From: Enoplolaimus lenunculus
Taxonomy: Eukaryota; Nematoda; Enoplea; Enoplida; Thoracostomopsidae
Assembly (NCBI GenBank): GCA_030248215.1
Contig: JASANG010001883.1
Location: forward strand, 1 to 64,000
Direction of reading: 5' to 3'
Length of the DNA: 64,000 nucleotides
Shown: one piece after another, positions 35,706-49,400 of the stretch
How positions within the stretch are numbered: the stretch's first letter is position 1
How the letters are laid out: each line of letters begins with the position of its first letter
Notes under the pieces: model-generated
The model's input: only the letters and a program-made list of their open reading frames with translations
Database searches by the model: none
Told to the model about the DNA's origin: nothing
Position numbers and translations under genes: made by a program

Positions 35706-38700
35706 TAGGTATAAATGTCCGATGGCTTACTGTTTTTTTAATTTTTAATTCAATATTTTATACCGAACAGTTATTTTTTTGGGACAAATGACTTCAAACA
35801 CTTCTTGGAAATGAATGACCACTGTGGCAAAATGGTAAAAACAACTCGAAGCCGGTTTCAATTTGAACGTGGACTTAGTCATGCTAATCTCCCTGGGGCA
35901 TTTCATTCCGTAGCTTACGTACGCATGTATTTGAGTTAACCGTAATGACAAAATTATTGGTTTAGCCTAAGAATATATACGTACCGCAACTATAATGAAA
36001 GTTTCGCTAACTTAATGCTATTGGGACCGTTTTTCATATACGGCCGTTCGCAAGGTCGAGCCGCATGCCGGCGGACAGACAACGTTATGTTGAAGCTTAA
36101 ATTTTGTATTCAAACTAATTTCATAAAATGTAGCATTCACTTTAGTTAAACGTCGATAGAAAACATTCGTTTCGCTCGCTCCGGTTTGCCTTGTAGAAAT
36201 TTCTTATAATTTCTGAACACGAAAAAAGTTAGTTGTGCAAAAATGCCTTTTATTCAAGAAATATTGTTTGGAATTTAAGACAATTATGTCTTAATACGGA
36301 CTACAGACATACTTATATGACTTGTATTCCAGACTTTGTCCAATGTTACCTTTAGGGCCGTAACAGTACATTAAGCTTATTCCTAAGTCTAAGCCTAAGG
36401 CTAAGCAAAAAATGTAGTCTAGAATGTAAGCCTACTATTTTACAGACCCACCAGAAACCTGGACGGCCTTAAAAGTAACATGGACCTTATTTTGATGATA
36501 GCCTTTAAGTTTACGCAATTGGCTAGTGGAACACGAGTAGCGTGGCTGAGTGGTCAACTTGCAACAACCTACTAAACTTTTAGGTCTTAGGTTTCGTCCA
36601 TCTGCAATAAACTCACGTATCTGCTTTATCAAAAGATCTTAAGTCACTGGCTTATCCTTCCTCTGCTGAAATGATGGTATGTATTAAATCAAACGCTCAA
36701 AAACTTGGCCGGAAACAAAATAAAAATTGCATTATCCAGATTGTCGAGCTGGTAAATACACAAACGAAGCTTATAAAACTTTCATTAACACACGCGGGAA
36801 TATTTACTGTTCAAAAATGCAGGCAAAACTAAAATCATGCGATCGCATTAAAGTTTCGAATGAAGACTATGAGTTTTAATTTAAATTGACGTTCGAGATA
36901 GCAGGGGCGTAGAGGGGAAAAGCCGCAATGGTGGGCGCGATCCAGTAAATGCATCTGAAATAAATTGTTCGCGAAGCGATGGAGCGGAGGCCAACTAGGA
37001 ACCTCGGGTGAGGAAGATGCCTTTCCTCACCAAGAGTGTTGTGGGAACAAATTTTGCAATGCAATTCGCTTTGAAGCTCACAATGTGTTTTTAGTTAACT
37101 GAAAAGTGTGGCACTCACGTTGGCCTGATCACCATTGCGGCACGTTGAAATTGGGGTTGCTGGCGATCCACGGTTTATAAAGAACGGTGCCGCTTTACTG
37201 AAAAGATCCCCTGTCTACTTCGAGCTGAAAAAATGTTTCAAAATTGACACAAAATTTGTCATAAAATTCCAAAAACATATCACTGTGAGTTGTATTTTGC
37301 AGTACACAATTCTTACACATTTTTCAAAAGATTAATGTGTTAAAACGTGACGCAGCAAAATGTGTACATTTTTTGCGCACATTTGCAAGTGCAGTAACGC
37401 ATGCGCTTAAGTAATGTTATCTTGATGTTATGTGCAAATTTTTTCATAAACGTTAAAGGTTACACTTAATATATGTACTTTGATAACTGATAGACTAGTG
37501 ATAACAGAAGTTATTTAGTGCTGGTAGAATCAATGCAGTTACAAACACAAAGGAGTACAATCATTTAGCCTCGAAATTTCATCTGGAGAGATGAGAAAAA
37601 TAGACACTTTTACAGACTTTCGAATTAATCTGCTGTAACCTAAAAGTGGCCAAATTTGGGCCGCACATCAGGGCCGCTGCAGCCACTGCCATGTCCCCGT
37701 TTCGAAAGGCCGCACCGTAACTAATTCAAACAAAAATCGCCGAAGTTTCCTGACTTCCAGCACACTTCGCTCGTGCGAATTTTCGTTGCTTTTGCTCCGG
37801 AACTGTCGGTCATTACGAATAGTTGGCGAAAGATTAAGATTTCTTGAGTGTTATATACTCTTATGAAACGAAATTTTGGCAACGTCCCTGAGTTCTTTTA
37901 TGGAAAAGTCAGGTCAATAATAATCAAAGGGATGTATACCCACGAAATTTCTAAGGAACAATGAAATTTCGTACTTTTTCAGGCTTTGTATTTGGAATTA
38001 CGGCTTATTATAAGCAGAAAACTGGTCGAGTCTTCTGCACCACAATCCAAATTATATACTTATAAGCACCTTGAAATTGCATCTGAGATAAACCGAAAAT
38101 ATTCACATGAGAAAAGGCAAATATATTTGGAGTTACAGCCTGTAGTGTTTCGATTGCAGGAACATGACTCAAGTCTATCTTTGATATTAAAGATTTACCT
38201 TAATTTTTGTATCTTTGACTTAACTCAGTTGTTTTCAATAAGCGTTTCAGCTTGCCAAATGTATCACCGGTGACAGAAAGGCGTACCAATTTTGAGCGTT
38301 TAAGTGTTGACTTTACAAAGAAATCAGAAATGCGGTGCATATTTAAATGATGTTTCTGGAACCCAACCAGTATAACATAACATTAACAAATCAACGGATC
38401 ACAACTGCTAGAAATTGCACGTGCAATAAATTACAAATTGCTATAATATATTTTCACCGTTTTAACCTGACTTTGGGAGTGCTGAGACCAAGTGTACACC
38501 ATTATAGCTAACAGCTGACGACTGCGTCCGTACATATTAATGTTGTTTGTAAATATTTTTAAGAAGCAAACATTGGCTAAAATTTAGTTGTAAACAAATA
38601 AAACATTTTTATGATAAAAACTGCTTGTTTTTGTGTTTTTAGATTATTTATTATTGTTATTATCAATCATGGAGATGCTGTAGCAGGGGCGCGGCAGCTG

Positions 38701-39136
38701 ATCCAGAAACGAGAAATACTAATGGCAAAGAAACAACCAAATGTAATATAAACAATTTGTAAAGTAGGAAACCTTGTTGTTTTTCCTAAAATTTGCCATT
38801 ATATGCTACGCAATGATTTCTGAATCTATGCCTACTTCTAAGCCTAAGCCTGTTTAACCAAAACCTAAGCAAAACCAAAGCCATATTAGTTATTTCTTGA
38901 TCCGTTCTGTACACGACGAAACGGACGAGATTGCATATAATTAGCATTGACTCTAACACAACAGAACCTACTCGAAGTGGGTATAGCTCTTAAACATAAA
39001 ATATTAAAGCGCGTTATGTGAAAAAATAATTGACAATTTGTATAAATCTGATGAAACATGCACAAAATGTTGTCCGCGAATTCGTCCCCTTTACGGCGCT
39101 GCTTGTTTCGTCGTCTTACTACTACTGAAACTTAAG

Positions 39137-39417
39137 CCCTATTCACACGTGCAAGTTTTTGCAGCAAAACTTGCACTACACGCAAAGTTTGGTCACAAAG
39201 CATCTTTGAAGTTCTTGCAGCTGCAAAATAATTCACTGGAATTCATTCTATTTAATTTAATTCGCACCTGTGAACGCAGTTGCAAGTCGTTTATATTTCT
39301 TGCACCTGCAGTTTGATCGGTCAATCGGAATGTTCCTAGGAAAAACCTTGCAGCTGCAAGTTCGTGCAAGTTGCAGCTGCGAGTTCTCGCTGCAAAAATT
39401 CGCAAGTATGAATAGGG
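39137..39417. mobile_element. MITE with CCCTATTCA termini
   Basis: Begins CCCTATTCACACGTGCAAG and ends CGCAAGTATGAATAGGG, inverted repeats that extend through TTTTTGCAGC words into GCAAGTT-rich subterminal repeats. A decayed relative lies at about 44890-45290. Target duplication not resolved. Confidence 0.65.
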
Positions 39418-42400
39418 ATTTATTTTAAGTTGAAAAATTTTGACATCTGTCAATTCAGATTTAAGTAAATTTTCATTTATTAATTATTGATCAAAAATTT
39501 AAGTTATAAACTAAAACAAAGAATTTTCGATTAATTTCGAAGTTTCCAGAATTTTAAGTAGGTTTAAACATCACAAGTTGACAAAATGCTTCTGTCACGT
39601 ACAGGTGTCGCATCTTTTATGATAACCATAGGTGGGTAAATTTGTAAACGCGGTGCGCGCAAGTAATTCTAAAGAGGCCGGAACTTGGAAGAATTTAGGC
39701 CCCCCAGAACATTTTCAGCCTTGCTTGTATGTCATCAAAAACCCTTGTATGATATTTTTGAAAATGTTTAGCCCCGCTATCAGGGTGATCTGGCTACGCG
39801 CCTGCCACAACTGTAGCTTTGTGCACAACCTTACTGCATTTTTTGTCGAAATCTGTATAGTTTATACTGATTCCATGGAAATTTTAATGGAGAATATCGC
39901 AACATCATCCGTAAATCAATTCTTATGTAAGCAAACTATTCTATACTACTGCAACATTGTGTACCAGCAAGCATGTCAAACCACTTACTAAATTAGAAAA
40001 TTATACTTAGGCAATTTTAAAAAGTAACTTATAATACACTAACGCGCCTAAGCGGAAACAATTCCCTTTTTACCTACATTTTTAACAGCAAAAAAGAGAC
40101 TATAAAGTAAAATTAAAACATGGATTTCAAAATGCAACCGTTGGTTAATAATATTGGACGTTCGAGATGGAAATTAATATATTTTACTGGAGCTGGAAAT
40201 AGAGTTGAAGCAGAAATAAGCATAATGAAAATGATGCTGAATTTGCTATATTTATTCAATAAACTGCAGCGTCAAAAATGTGTTTATAGCCTTTTTTAAG
40301 AATTTTTGGCTCATAAAGGCGTCCAAAGTTGCGGCAAAATTATTACTGACGAACGAAGTTTTACTGAAAGGCACAGATTTCTTAAAAAGTGAGAAAAATT
40401 ACACTACCCATTTTGTTTAAATTCTTGAAGCCGGAGACGAAAGCTTAAATCATTACTCTGATGAAGACAAAAAAGTGGGACAACCGGGGTGCAATATGGC
40501 CCAAATGAAATACCCACGTTATCAGACCGACCAAAATACTAGAAATGTATAACAAAAAATATTAACAACTCCTGAACACTCTGAGCTGATTTAATTTTGG
40601 GTTAGTTGATTAATTAACTCACAGTGAGTTCAGTCAATTCAGAATCCTGAGTTCAGAAAAACCTTATTCAGAACTCAGACCTCTTAGTGGATACAGCTTG
40701 TTCTGAGTTAGAATCAACTCACTGAAATTTACAGTGTAGAATCAAGGGCTAATGCTCAACGAAAGTTCACGCTGACTTCGTACACATGAAAAAATAGTTG
40801 GAACCTCGAAAGTGATTTGAATAATTTTATTGTTCCCATACAGGTACTTTAGAATTTTGAAACCCAGTACCGTAACCAAATGGTGCCAGAAGACTAAATG
40901 CAAGGCAAAATGGCCTCGAATTTTTTTCTATAAAGGATGTTGAACCCAGGCTTTACCTATACACTTCTTTTTCCTACATGATGTCATTTGAAAAAACTGT
41001 CAGGCTCCGATGTTGTCCAGGTGGCGATTAAAAGTAAACCCGCTGACCATTACCATGGGTTTGTTTTTGAGAAGCTTCCACGCTGCGAATTTCCTTAAAG
41101 TTGACATAAAATATTCAAACCTTTAAGATTTCTCATTCTCTGTGAACAATTTCGATTTAATAAATTTCTTCGAGCAGCCAACAAGCCTATACCCCGCATT
41201 TCATCGAAACCGTAATGGCCAACGTCACATTTTTTATTTGAACACCGTACCGAAACTCTGTCTGCTGATTAAACAAATACTTGATGAAACCCCAGCAATG
41301 ATATTTACTGCACCGTTGTACCTATATATTCAGAGTAGCTTACAATAAACAAAATCTATGGCTTGAATTTAGCTACCCAAACCGCCTTAAAGCGCTCTGC
41401 TAAAGTGCTTTTAGACAACATTAGACTCGTTACGAGAGGCGCTATAGCAGGGGACCTGGTGGTACAAACCTCTAATAATTCTTCATCCAACTACTTTTTC
41501 CTTAAAATTGTTAAATTCGCCGGTTCTACAGCCTGTTTCTATCACTCTATCACGTACATAATAAATCCCTTCAAGCCCCTGTTTTTAAAATAATTATGGT
41601 TCTGTGCTCAATTCTTCACTAAAACCATGTTGAACTACAAATGTATATTTTTCCGTAGATATAAACTACATCTATATATACATCCTACACTACAGCCATG
41701 GACGTATCATGGCAAGGCAAAGAGTGTGTCGTGGGGCTCCTATGAGCCTTCTATTGGGAGAGTATATATTCATGCCCCAATGTTTTCATATAGCACACAT
41801 TCAACAAACCAAATGCTTGGCTGTTGGCCAAATTAATGACGCCTACAATAAGTATATATTGGAGAACGCCATGGGTATATTTGTCAGTGTATATACAACA
41901 GGAGGTCTTCGTCCAGCTCTGGCTGAATTTTTCCCGGAGGTTCCGAAAATTTTGGGTGTTAAAATTGCGTGTTTCTTCAAAAAGTCGTATTTTCCTGGAG
42001 ACAGTTTTTAGTACAATTTCGTACAATTATTTAATTTGTGCAATTTTTGAAAAATAATGCTGTAAAACATGTTTTATTAGTCAGATTATTGCAACAATTA
42101 GCAAATTTAACATCATTTTTAGGTAGTTTTGTTTCACATCCAGATCCGAGATCCGGATAATGGAAAATTTGTTGACCTCCGTCTCAGTATTTTGTCAACT
42201 CCAACTGCACCATCGTATTGATAGATAACGCATTCGCATTCATCTAGCAGATGGGTATAACTCATCCCACCAACACTTTCGGTTCGACTTGAAAACTCGT
42301 ACGATGCATAATCTTGAAGTTCACAGCGTCTTTTCTAGTTTAATAACTGAAAAATATGGCCCTGTATTTTTTGCGTTTTCTGAGTCAATTTTTAATTTTG

Positions 42401-42572
42401 CAATGAAATGCCTACATTTGCATAAGCTGCCTAAATATTCCCATTTTAGGATTTTCTTATTTTTCAATTTGTTAATTTTTGCATATTTGAGGTTATTTTC
42501 CATAAGGCAAGGCTAGAGAAAACTCTTTGAACTGAATGTTCAACGCACGACTGCTTTATATTATAATTTACA

Positions 42573-42704
42573 TGCCTATGTATCGAACAGGACACGAACG
42601 AAGTCAAAATAACTTCTAACTAAACAAAAAATTGCTCTATAGCTTAAGCTTACTCTATTCTAGTCTTACAGAAAAACGTTCGGCCCCTGATCTTTGTATG
42701 GGCC
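42573..42704. mobile_element. TTAGGC-type MITE, decayed
   Basis: The left end GCCTATGTATCGAACAGG and right end CCTGATCTTTGTATGGGCC match the family termini. The hexamer array is almost gone. Confidence 0.6.
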
Positions 42705-43383
42705 AAAATTTTGAAGGATTGGTAGGAGCAAAACCAACAAAAAATTAGGTTCAGTGGCACAATAATGTAAAACCGCAAGGACGATGGATTAAACATTGGA
42801 TCAAATAAAATAAACTTAAAGGAGTCAAGAAGATCTACTGCAATCATAATAGATTTTGCAGGGTTGTACCATTAAACGTTATCGCGCTAACAAATACTTC
42901 GATACAACGAAATTTATGGTATTGAAAACCTACATTCGGACAAATTTCCTATAAAATGTTCAAATGGTTAAATTTTAGGTTTAAATTTCATCGGAGAACG
43001 TTTTAGTATTTTTTCTGATTCTAGAAACCTGATGTTATACAACAATATGCGGACAACTGAAAAAGAAGCCAAATTGGAGTTGTTGAAAATTTCGGATTTT
43101 GCAAAACTTTTGAAAATCCCGCAATCATTTTGATGCTGGCGCCGGCTGGTTGTGAGTTCATCGAAAAACACAAGGATGAAGTGAAAAATACCGGAGCCCG
43201 AAGTGAAGCCTGAGGTGAGTCGAAATAATGTAGTCAAAATAATGTTTAATTTGTTAATTTTAGCAAATAAAATCGTTTGGTTTTACACTTATTTTTACTA
43301 AATCTCGGCAATTTTTTCATCAAAATTGTGCCAAAATTTAAAACGAAACGCAATAGATATTTTTTGTAAAGCTATACCGAATT

Positions 43384-43599
43384 GGCCCATGTCAGTAAAG
43401 GCAACGGGCAAAACGTTTTTCTGTGCGACTGCAATAGAGTAAGCTGGTTAACCTTTAGACTAACTTTTTTGATTGGTTTAGGCTTTCGGCTTAGGTTTAA
43501 CCTTAGGAATATGCTCATTCTTATACTTAGGCTTAGGCTTAGGCTTAGGCTTAGGAATATGCTTATAATACAGTTTCGCCCCTGTTCTCTACAATGGCC
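43384..43599. mobile_element. TTAGGC-array MITE
   Basis: Begins GGCCCATGTCAGTAAAGG and ends CTGTTCTCTACAATGGCC, with four consecutive CTTAGG hexamers. Flanks ACCGAATT and GCAGAATT agree at 6 of 8 positions. Confidence 0.72.
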
Positions 43600-43992
43600 G
43601 CAGAATTTATATCTACCAAAATTGCCGGAACCTAGGACAAAATTCAGCATGAGCCGAAGCCAGAGGTTGATTTTCTGTCGATAGTGGAGCCTTAGGTGAA
43701 CCTCCAGTTGTATCCTGGAAAACGCCCTTTTGACATATGTAACTTAAATTTAAAACTACTGTCGCTTGAAATTATTTTTAATAACGTGTAGTCGAAGCTT
43801 TAGACACTCAGAACTACTTACAAACTGGCCCGCAGCCATCAAGGGATCCGTTGAGCCTCAACTACCCCGAAAAAATATTGGCCCTTCCTCGAAAACGTTT
43901 AACCTCGCTTCTAACATCATGTTACACTTGAATGCCCTTCAGAAAATTTTTTAAGGAACATTGTGGCCCATACGCGGAGAGCCGTCGCTCTG

Positions 43993-44050
43993 TCCCGGGA
44001 CAGCGGAAACAGCGGGAACAGCGGGGACAGCTGGGACAGCGGGGATAGCT
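43993..44050. repeat. 10-bp tandem repeat, GGGACAGC(G/T)G
   Basis: Five or six imperfect copies of a 10-bp G-rich unit in AT-rich surroundings. No other feature. Confidence 0.7.
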
Positions 44051-45963
44051 GGGGGTGCTAAAAAGTATTTAGGAGGTGCATACAAGAATTTCCAATAAAC
44101 AATAAGCAGGTTAAAGATTTCTTAGAAAGGACCAAACTTTATAGTGGGCTAAGCCCACCTGCCCCCCTTTCGCTACGAACCCGAGCAGTTAATTCCCGAA
44201 TAAAATTTACTTTGCATGCAGTCAAAGGTACCGGTACGTTGTTTTCAAAGGGTGTTGTTGCCCCCAAAACGAAAAGGCCATGAAATCCGATGACGCCCCT
44301 TTTGTGCTAAATTTCCAAGAGTCAAACGGCTACTGGCAGAATACTTAAACAAACCTCGCGAGCGAAGCAAGCAAGAAGCCCTCACAAATTTTTGCACTAA
44401 ACATTTCAAATTCCAACAAGACACTTATAGTTTTATTGGGTTTTTAGGGGTTTCAGCTGCACTCATATACTTTTCAAGGGATGTAGATTAACAACGAAAC
44501 TCCTTTGCTAACAGGTTCCTAAGCGCAGTGGTTTGGTATGACAAAACACGTATCTAAAGCAAGTCTAAACAACCATAGGTGTAGAGAGAGGCTGAATACT
44601 CATTGAAAAAGTACGACGGTTTTTGTTGAAACTGGTTAGCATGGAGGCCCGCACGAGGAATATCATAGTGGCCCTTTGTATTTAGATATAAGTGATAAAT
44701 CTATTTATTCAGTGCTTTCCATTCAAGGCCAGCTTTATTTTTTCTCAAAGACATATTTTTCAAACCGGAAATACTGACACTACAGAATACAGTTTTGGGT
44801 GCTCTTGTTCTAATGCAAACTGTGAATTATAAACACTTAGCTAGGGATAAACGACACCAAAACATCAAAAGTTCTAATCACTCATTTAATTTTTGAGTGC
44901 AAGTTGAATGACAAGTTCAATCATCTTGCAGCCTCAAATGACTCGCTAAAGTTTATACTATTGGATTTAATTTGCACATATGAACGCAGTCTCGAGTAAA
45001 GGGAGTTTATTGTAACTTCATTTGGATTAGCCAATCTGAAAATTGTTATGCGCATATGAATTAATTCACACTTTTAAATTAATTCAAGAAGTTAGAAACA
45101 CTTGAACCAGCTGTAGATTTTTCATAATCCATTACCCGAGGAATTAATGCATTTGTATAAATAGCCCTGCAAGTATATTTAATTTATAATCTTGTCAAAA
45201 TTCAGAAAAACAATATTTGCTGCTTTCAAATAGTTCGTGCAAGTTGCCGTTGCGAGCTCTCGATGTAAAAACTTACACGTGTAAATATGGCACTGAAAAT
45301 TTTCACGAAACAACTATGCATTTTATGCAATGCTCCTTGTGGATCTATTTAACTTTAAACAGTAAAATAGAATACACCTCATTGTTTTAAATGTTGGTTT
45401 TATTGCGAAATGCAAGCGCTTCTGATGACGGGTGAAACGAAATAAAATTATAATTCTCTCCGTTATTTTTGTGTTACAATTTAAGCTTTCTACGCATTTT
45501 AGGACTATGTTCCGATAAGCAGGTGCATAGTAGACGGAGCAGTGACGCAATATTTGCACTTTTAAAATACCAAGTTTTGTTTATTACCTATACTGTTATT
45601 TGTCCTTTTGAATGCTAGACTAGAATACATAGCGTTAATATTTTATTTCATACAAAAACAGTGTGTTAATGATTTTGTGTTTCGTCCTACAATTGATTTC
45701 TATATTTGAGCGTTAAGTTACTTCCTGTGTTACTGTCCACCGTTACAAAGTAATGCTATCAATGCCTAGTGTTTGGGAAGGTAAGTAAGATTTGAGCGCC
45801 TGATTGTTTTTCTAATAATCAAGAGTTTTCTCCACTTGTAGTTTGGACAGTAAACCTATCATAACGTTTGGTTGTGTGATGCGGTATGAAAGTGAGTCCA
45901 CATTAAAAGAATTGACTCCTCGTGATGAAACTACTTAACACGGCACACTCTTTATGTGCCCAC

Positions 45964-46342
45964 CAGGGTGCAACCGGAATTCCGGTTCCGGCATTTTTTC
46001 ACCTTCCGGTTCCGGTAAATCTTTACCGGATTTAAAAATTCCGGTATTATAATTTGGCCGTTTTATTAACTTTTCTAATTTTTAAGAATCTCTTTTGAAA
46101 GCCACTTGTACTCCGAATATAAACTATTGATGGTGGATTTCACTTCAGTCGATGATGAAAATCTAAAATACAACAAATAAAATAAATACCTATGTTCGAC
46201 TAAGGTTATTTCACAAATAATAGAGCAAAAAATAAGATTAAAATGAAATTTTTGGTGAAATGCATTTTTCGCTTTCCGGTTCCGGTTCCGGTAAAATTTT
46301 CAAATTCCGGTTCCGGTAAATTGTGATTCCGGTTGCACCCTG
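45964..46342. mobile_element. hAT-type MITE just upstream of GOSR1
   Basis: 379 bp, ends CAGGGTGCAACCGGAA and TTCCGGTTGCACCCTG (perfect 16-bp inverted repeat), flanked by a perfect 8-bp target duplication GTGCCCAC (45956-45963 and 46343-46350). This is the diagnostic copy of the CCGGTTCCGG family. It ends 71 bp before the first in-frame ATG of GOSR1 and so lies in the promoter or 5' untranslated region. Confidence 0.92.
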
Positions 46343-46413
46343 GTGCCCACACTAACTTGCTTTATATTCATGGGTCGTGTTAATGCATTACAGCCTTCTG
46401 ACACTTTGGCTGC

Positions 46414-49400
46414 ATGGTTCGGATGACGGTAGGTTCATACTCGAAAATGGTCCATAGTTTACAACCAATCCAACCTGAACTGCTATGTTTTGTCACGTTT
46501 CTATTCACGAATATAAGCCACGCTCAAAACAATGTTATAGATCTGCGTAAACAAGCTCGTCACCTGGAAAATGATATCGACAAAAAATTGGTCAATTTGA
46601 ACAAAATCGGTCTCAATGTCAGTAGTGGCGGTCCTCAAAGCAGTCTGGAGTTTAGCGGAACACTGTAAATGAAATTATATACAATTGCCGTTTTTGATTA
46701 CGCAATATATATATAATGTGGTTGCTGCTAAATTGTAACGTAATACTTATATTCTTCACACATTTTCTACAAAAGTAGTGCCCGCCCTGCACACGTATTT
46801 TGTTTGCCCTCCTTCCGTTAATACGGAGTCTGAACTTATTATTTTCGGCGATTGTATAGTTTTTATTTAATTAAAATGGCGAAAGATTGCAACGCGGGGC
46901 AAGTGTATGCGCAAATTTAATTGTTGTTCCTATGAGGAGTTTGAAAGCATGCTGCAATGTCCAGCTGTCTTAATTACCCCCGGATTCAACTAGTACTGAG
47001 CACGTACGTAACAATCGATATGTTTCCACGTTTAAACTTATTGTGTATATGTATTGTTTCAGCCAGGAAAAGTCTCCTCTGTTGTCTTCGGCCAGTCTTT
47101 TTGAATCGCTCTCAGCTGAAATTTCGCAATTGATCGCACAGGTAATAAATATATGTTTGTTCAAGACGACAAGTGTTGTTTCGGATACTTTTTTATTTAT
47201 ATTAAGAAGCGCTGTCCAGCAGCCTGTATGATTTCGCGGCATATTAAATATACGTATCTACGTTTAGTTCCAAACTTACAATATGTAGAGTACGTAATTA
47301 AAGCTAACAGTAGTTGAAGCCTCACATCTCCGCAGTGAAGTTTTTGTGAAGGAGTCTGTATGGCGTGTACATACTACATTAGCTAGCATATATAATTTTA
47401 GTGTTTTATGAGATATAATTAATATGTACTTAAAAATTGTTCTCGAGATTATTTTTGCTCATTCAATATTCCTTTCTCTAACAGTTTTTCTTGAGAATGT
47501 TTTACTACGATATATTTGCCAATTATATTACGTACATATTTTAAAAATAGTTTAGCTAACGGAAGTCAACGATCGAATGGCAGAATTTGCAGAGAAAGGT
47601 GGCGCAGCGCAGGCGGCCAATTCTGCTCTGGCGCACACCCTTCGTCGACATCGTGACATTCTCGGTGATTATTCTAACGAATTCAAACGAACTGAATCGA
47701 ATATTCGTGAACGTATTGAACGCGAACAGCTCATGGGCGCCGTCTCAAGGGATATTGAGTAAGTCATTTTTCTAAAAATACCATGCGAATTTTGCTCTAG
47801 TTGATTTGATAAACATACGCAGTTTATGTTAAATATGTGGGTCAAGGAAAAGCAACGTTGTGTTATATTCACTTTGTCTTGAAGTATGAAACATCTGAAA
47901 CACTTGTGTAGTGCACGGTGCCAGTGTGTTCAAATTTTATCTGGACACTGTTGGTTAAACTATCACCTATTTTAAAAAAATGTATTTCAAAATAAAAATT
48001 GCTCAGAATGTAATGTAAGTCAGACTGCCGAACAGTATTTGTGCGTATGCAAGCGTTGGGTGGAGAAATGTAAACAATTTCTTGGTAGAAAATTTAGCTG
48101 TCAGACATTAGTTTCCTTGGCATAAAGCAAACTTTTAAGTTTGTCATTGACACAGGAAGGATAAAATTAAATGCAAATTTAAGAGTTATTAAATATGAGC
48201 ATGCAAGGTTGTCGGATATTGTGGTGGCAATTGCTACCTTGTTTACGCGAGCGCCTATTTTGGCCTTATATCCTAAATAACCGCTATCTATCTATCTAGT
48301 ATGTCTAGTGATTAGTTATGAATGGGCGGTATTTTAGCAAAATTGAGTTTGGCGACAATTGGCGGATTTCAAAATGACAATAAGTGCCAGTTTATGTAGT
48401 TCTGTTGAAATCTGTTTTTATTTTAGTTTGTTGTAATTTGTAGAACGTACAAAGTTTCCGGTCTGAATAATCGAAAGAGTGACGTGTTATTAAAAGAGCA
48501 CGAGCACATATCACGGTACGTTTTATGCTGATTTTGCTACCTGTCTTATTCAAACCCACCTTCGCTCTTAATTCGCCATGCTGTGAACTGTGCAGGCGAG
48601 ATTTTCTGCTTGATAATCTGTCAAATCCTAAACTACTTCCAAGGAAATTTTTTTTAAATAAACGCAAAATTTATTAAAAAATGGACGAATTAATTACAGT
48701 TTTTAATATTTTTAATAATGTTATAGATATATGTATATATTAGAGCTGTCCTGGGGCTAGAGGGTGCCAGGGCCGTGCTATACGGTGCCATAGTCTATAC
48801 CAGAAAAACATTTACTTATCCACTTGGAATGCAAAAAAGGTTGATAAAACGGCTTCACAAGGAATGGGAACTGAATAGTTTTCGTGCTACAAATTACAAT
48901 AAATAAAATCGCAACTCTGTTTGTTCCCTGCTTCCCCAACCGTACTTTACGGCAAACGCCCCCGCTTCGCGCAGTACGTGACTAAGCTCAACAGAATAAA
49001 AATTGTCATAAGCGCAAATCAAAAAACGGCCTCCAACCAATAATAAATATACTACCGATGTACACGTTCACACAGCAAAACATTGCTGCTGTGAACACTT
49101 GTTTTGTAAACACAACAACAGCACTGCAGTAACTTTCTACACATGTCTAGGCAAAATGTCCCGTGGCTCAATTTAGCCTGAATCCGAACGCAACACAGTA
49201 AGTTTATAACATTACTCGCATATTATTTTACGTTTTAGCTCAGATAAGATGGTTGATGAACATATAAGGTAAACGTCAATCTAAATATTGTATTTTGTTG
49301 ATATGGTTTTTGTACGAAAAAATAGATTGATCATGTAGTACACGAAGCTGCATTACATTTTTAGCTATAGGAAAGTTGTTTATGGTCAGTATTTTGTTTG

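Larger units (their letters stand above)
23662..45963. other. 22-kb gene desert made of MITEs and repeat fragments
   Basis: Apart from the elements listed separately I see no conserved protein motif or consistent exon chain. Open frames are below about 140 codons and mostly lie inside repeats. A dispersed family with the words CTTACAAGCAAGGTTGAAAA and a TGGCTACG-type end recurs near 24.15, 29.45, 30.25, 34.8, 39.7 and 43.9 kb. Degenerate TTAGGC-type fragments also occur near 25.4, 27.8, 32.7, 36.4 and 38.8 kb. Confidence 0.55.

Noticed and set aside
41627-42057. Overlapping frames of 69-100 codons as a possible gene
   Set aside because: No recognisable domain, several frames overlap, and no splice-compatible neighbours; best explained by chance.
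14418-43599. TTAGGC runs as evidence of a chromosome end or telomere fusion
   Set aside because: Each run is short and bounded by MITE termini and target duplications, in both orientations, with genes beyond; not a telomere.
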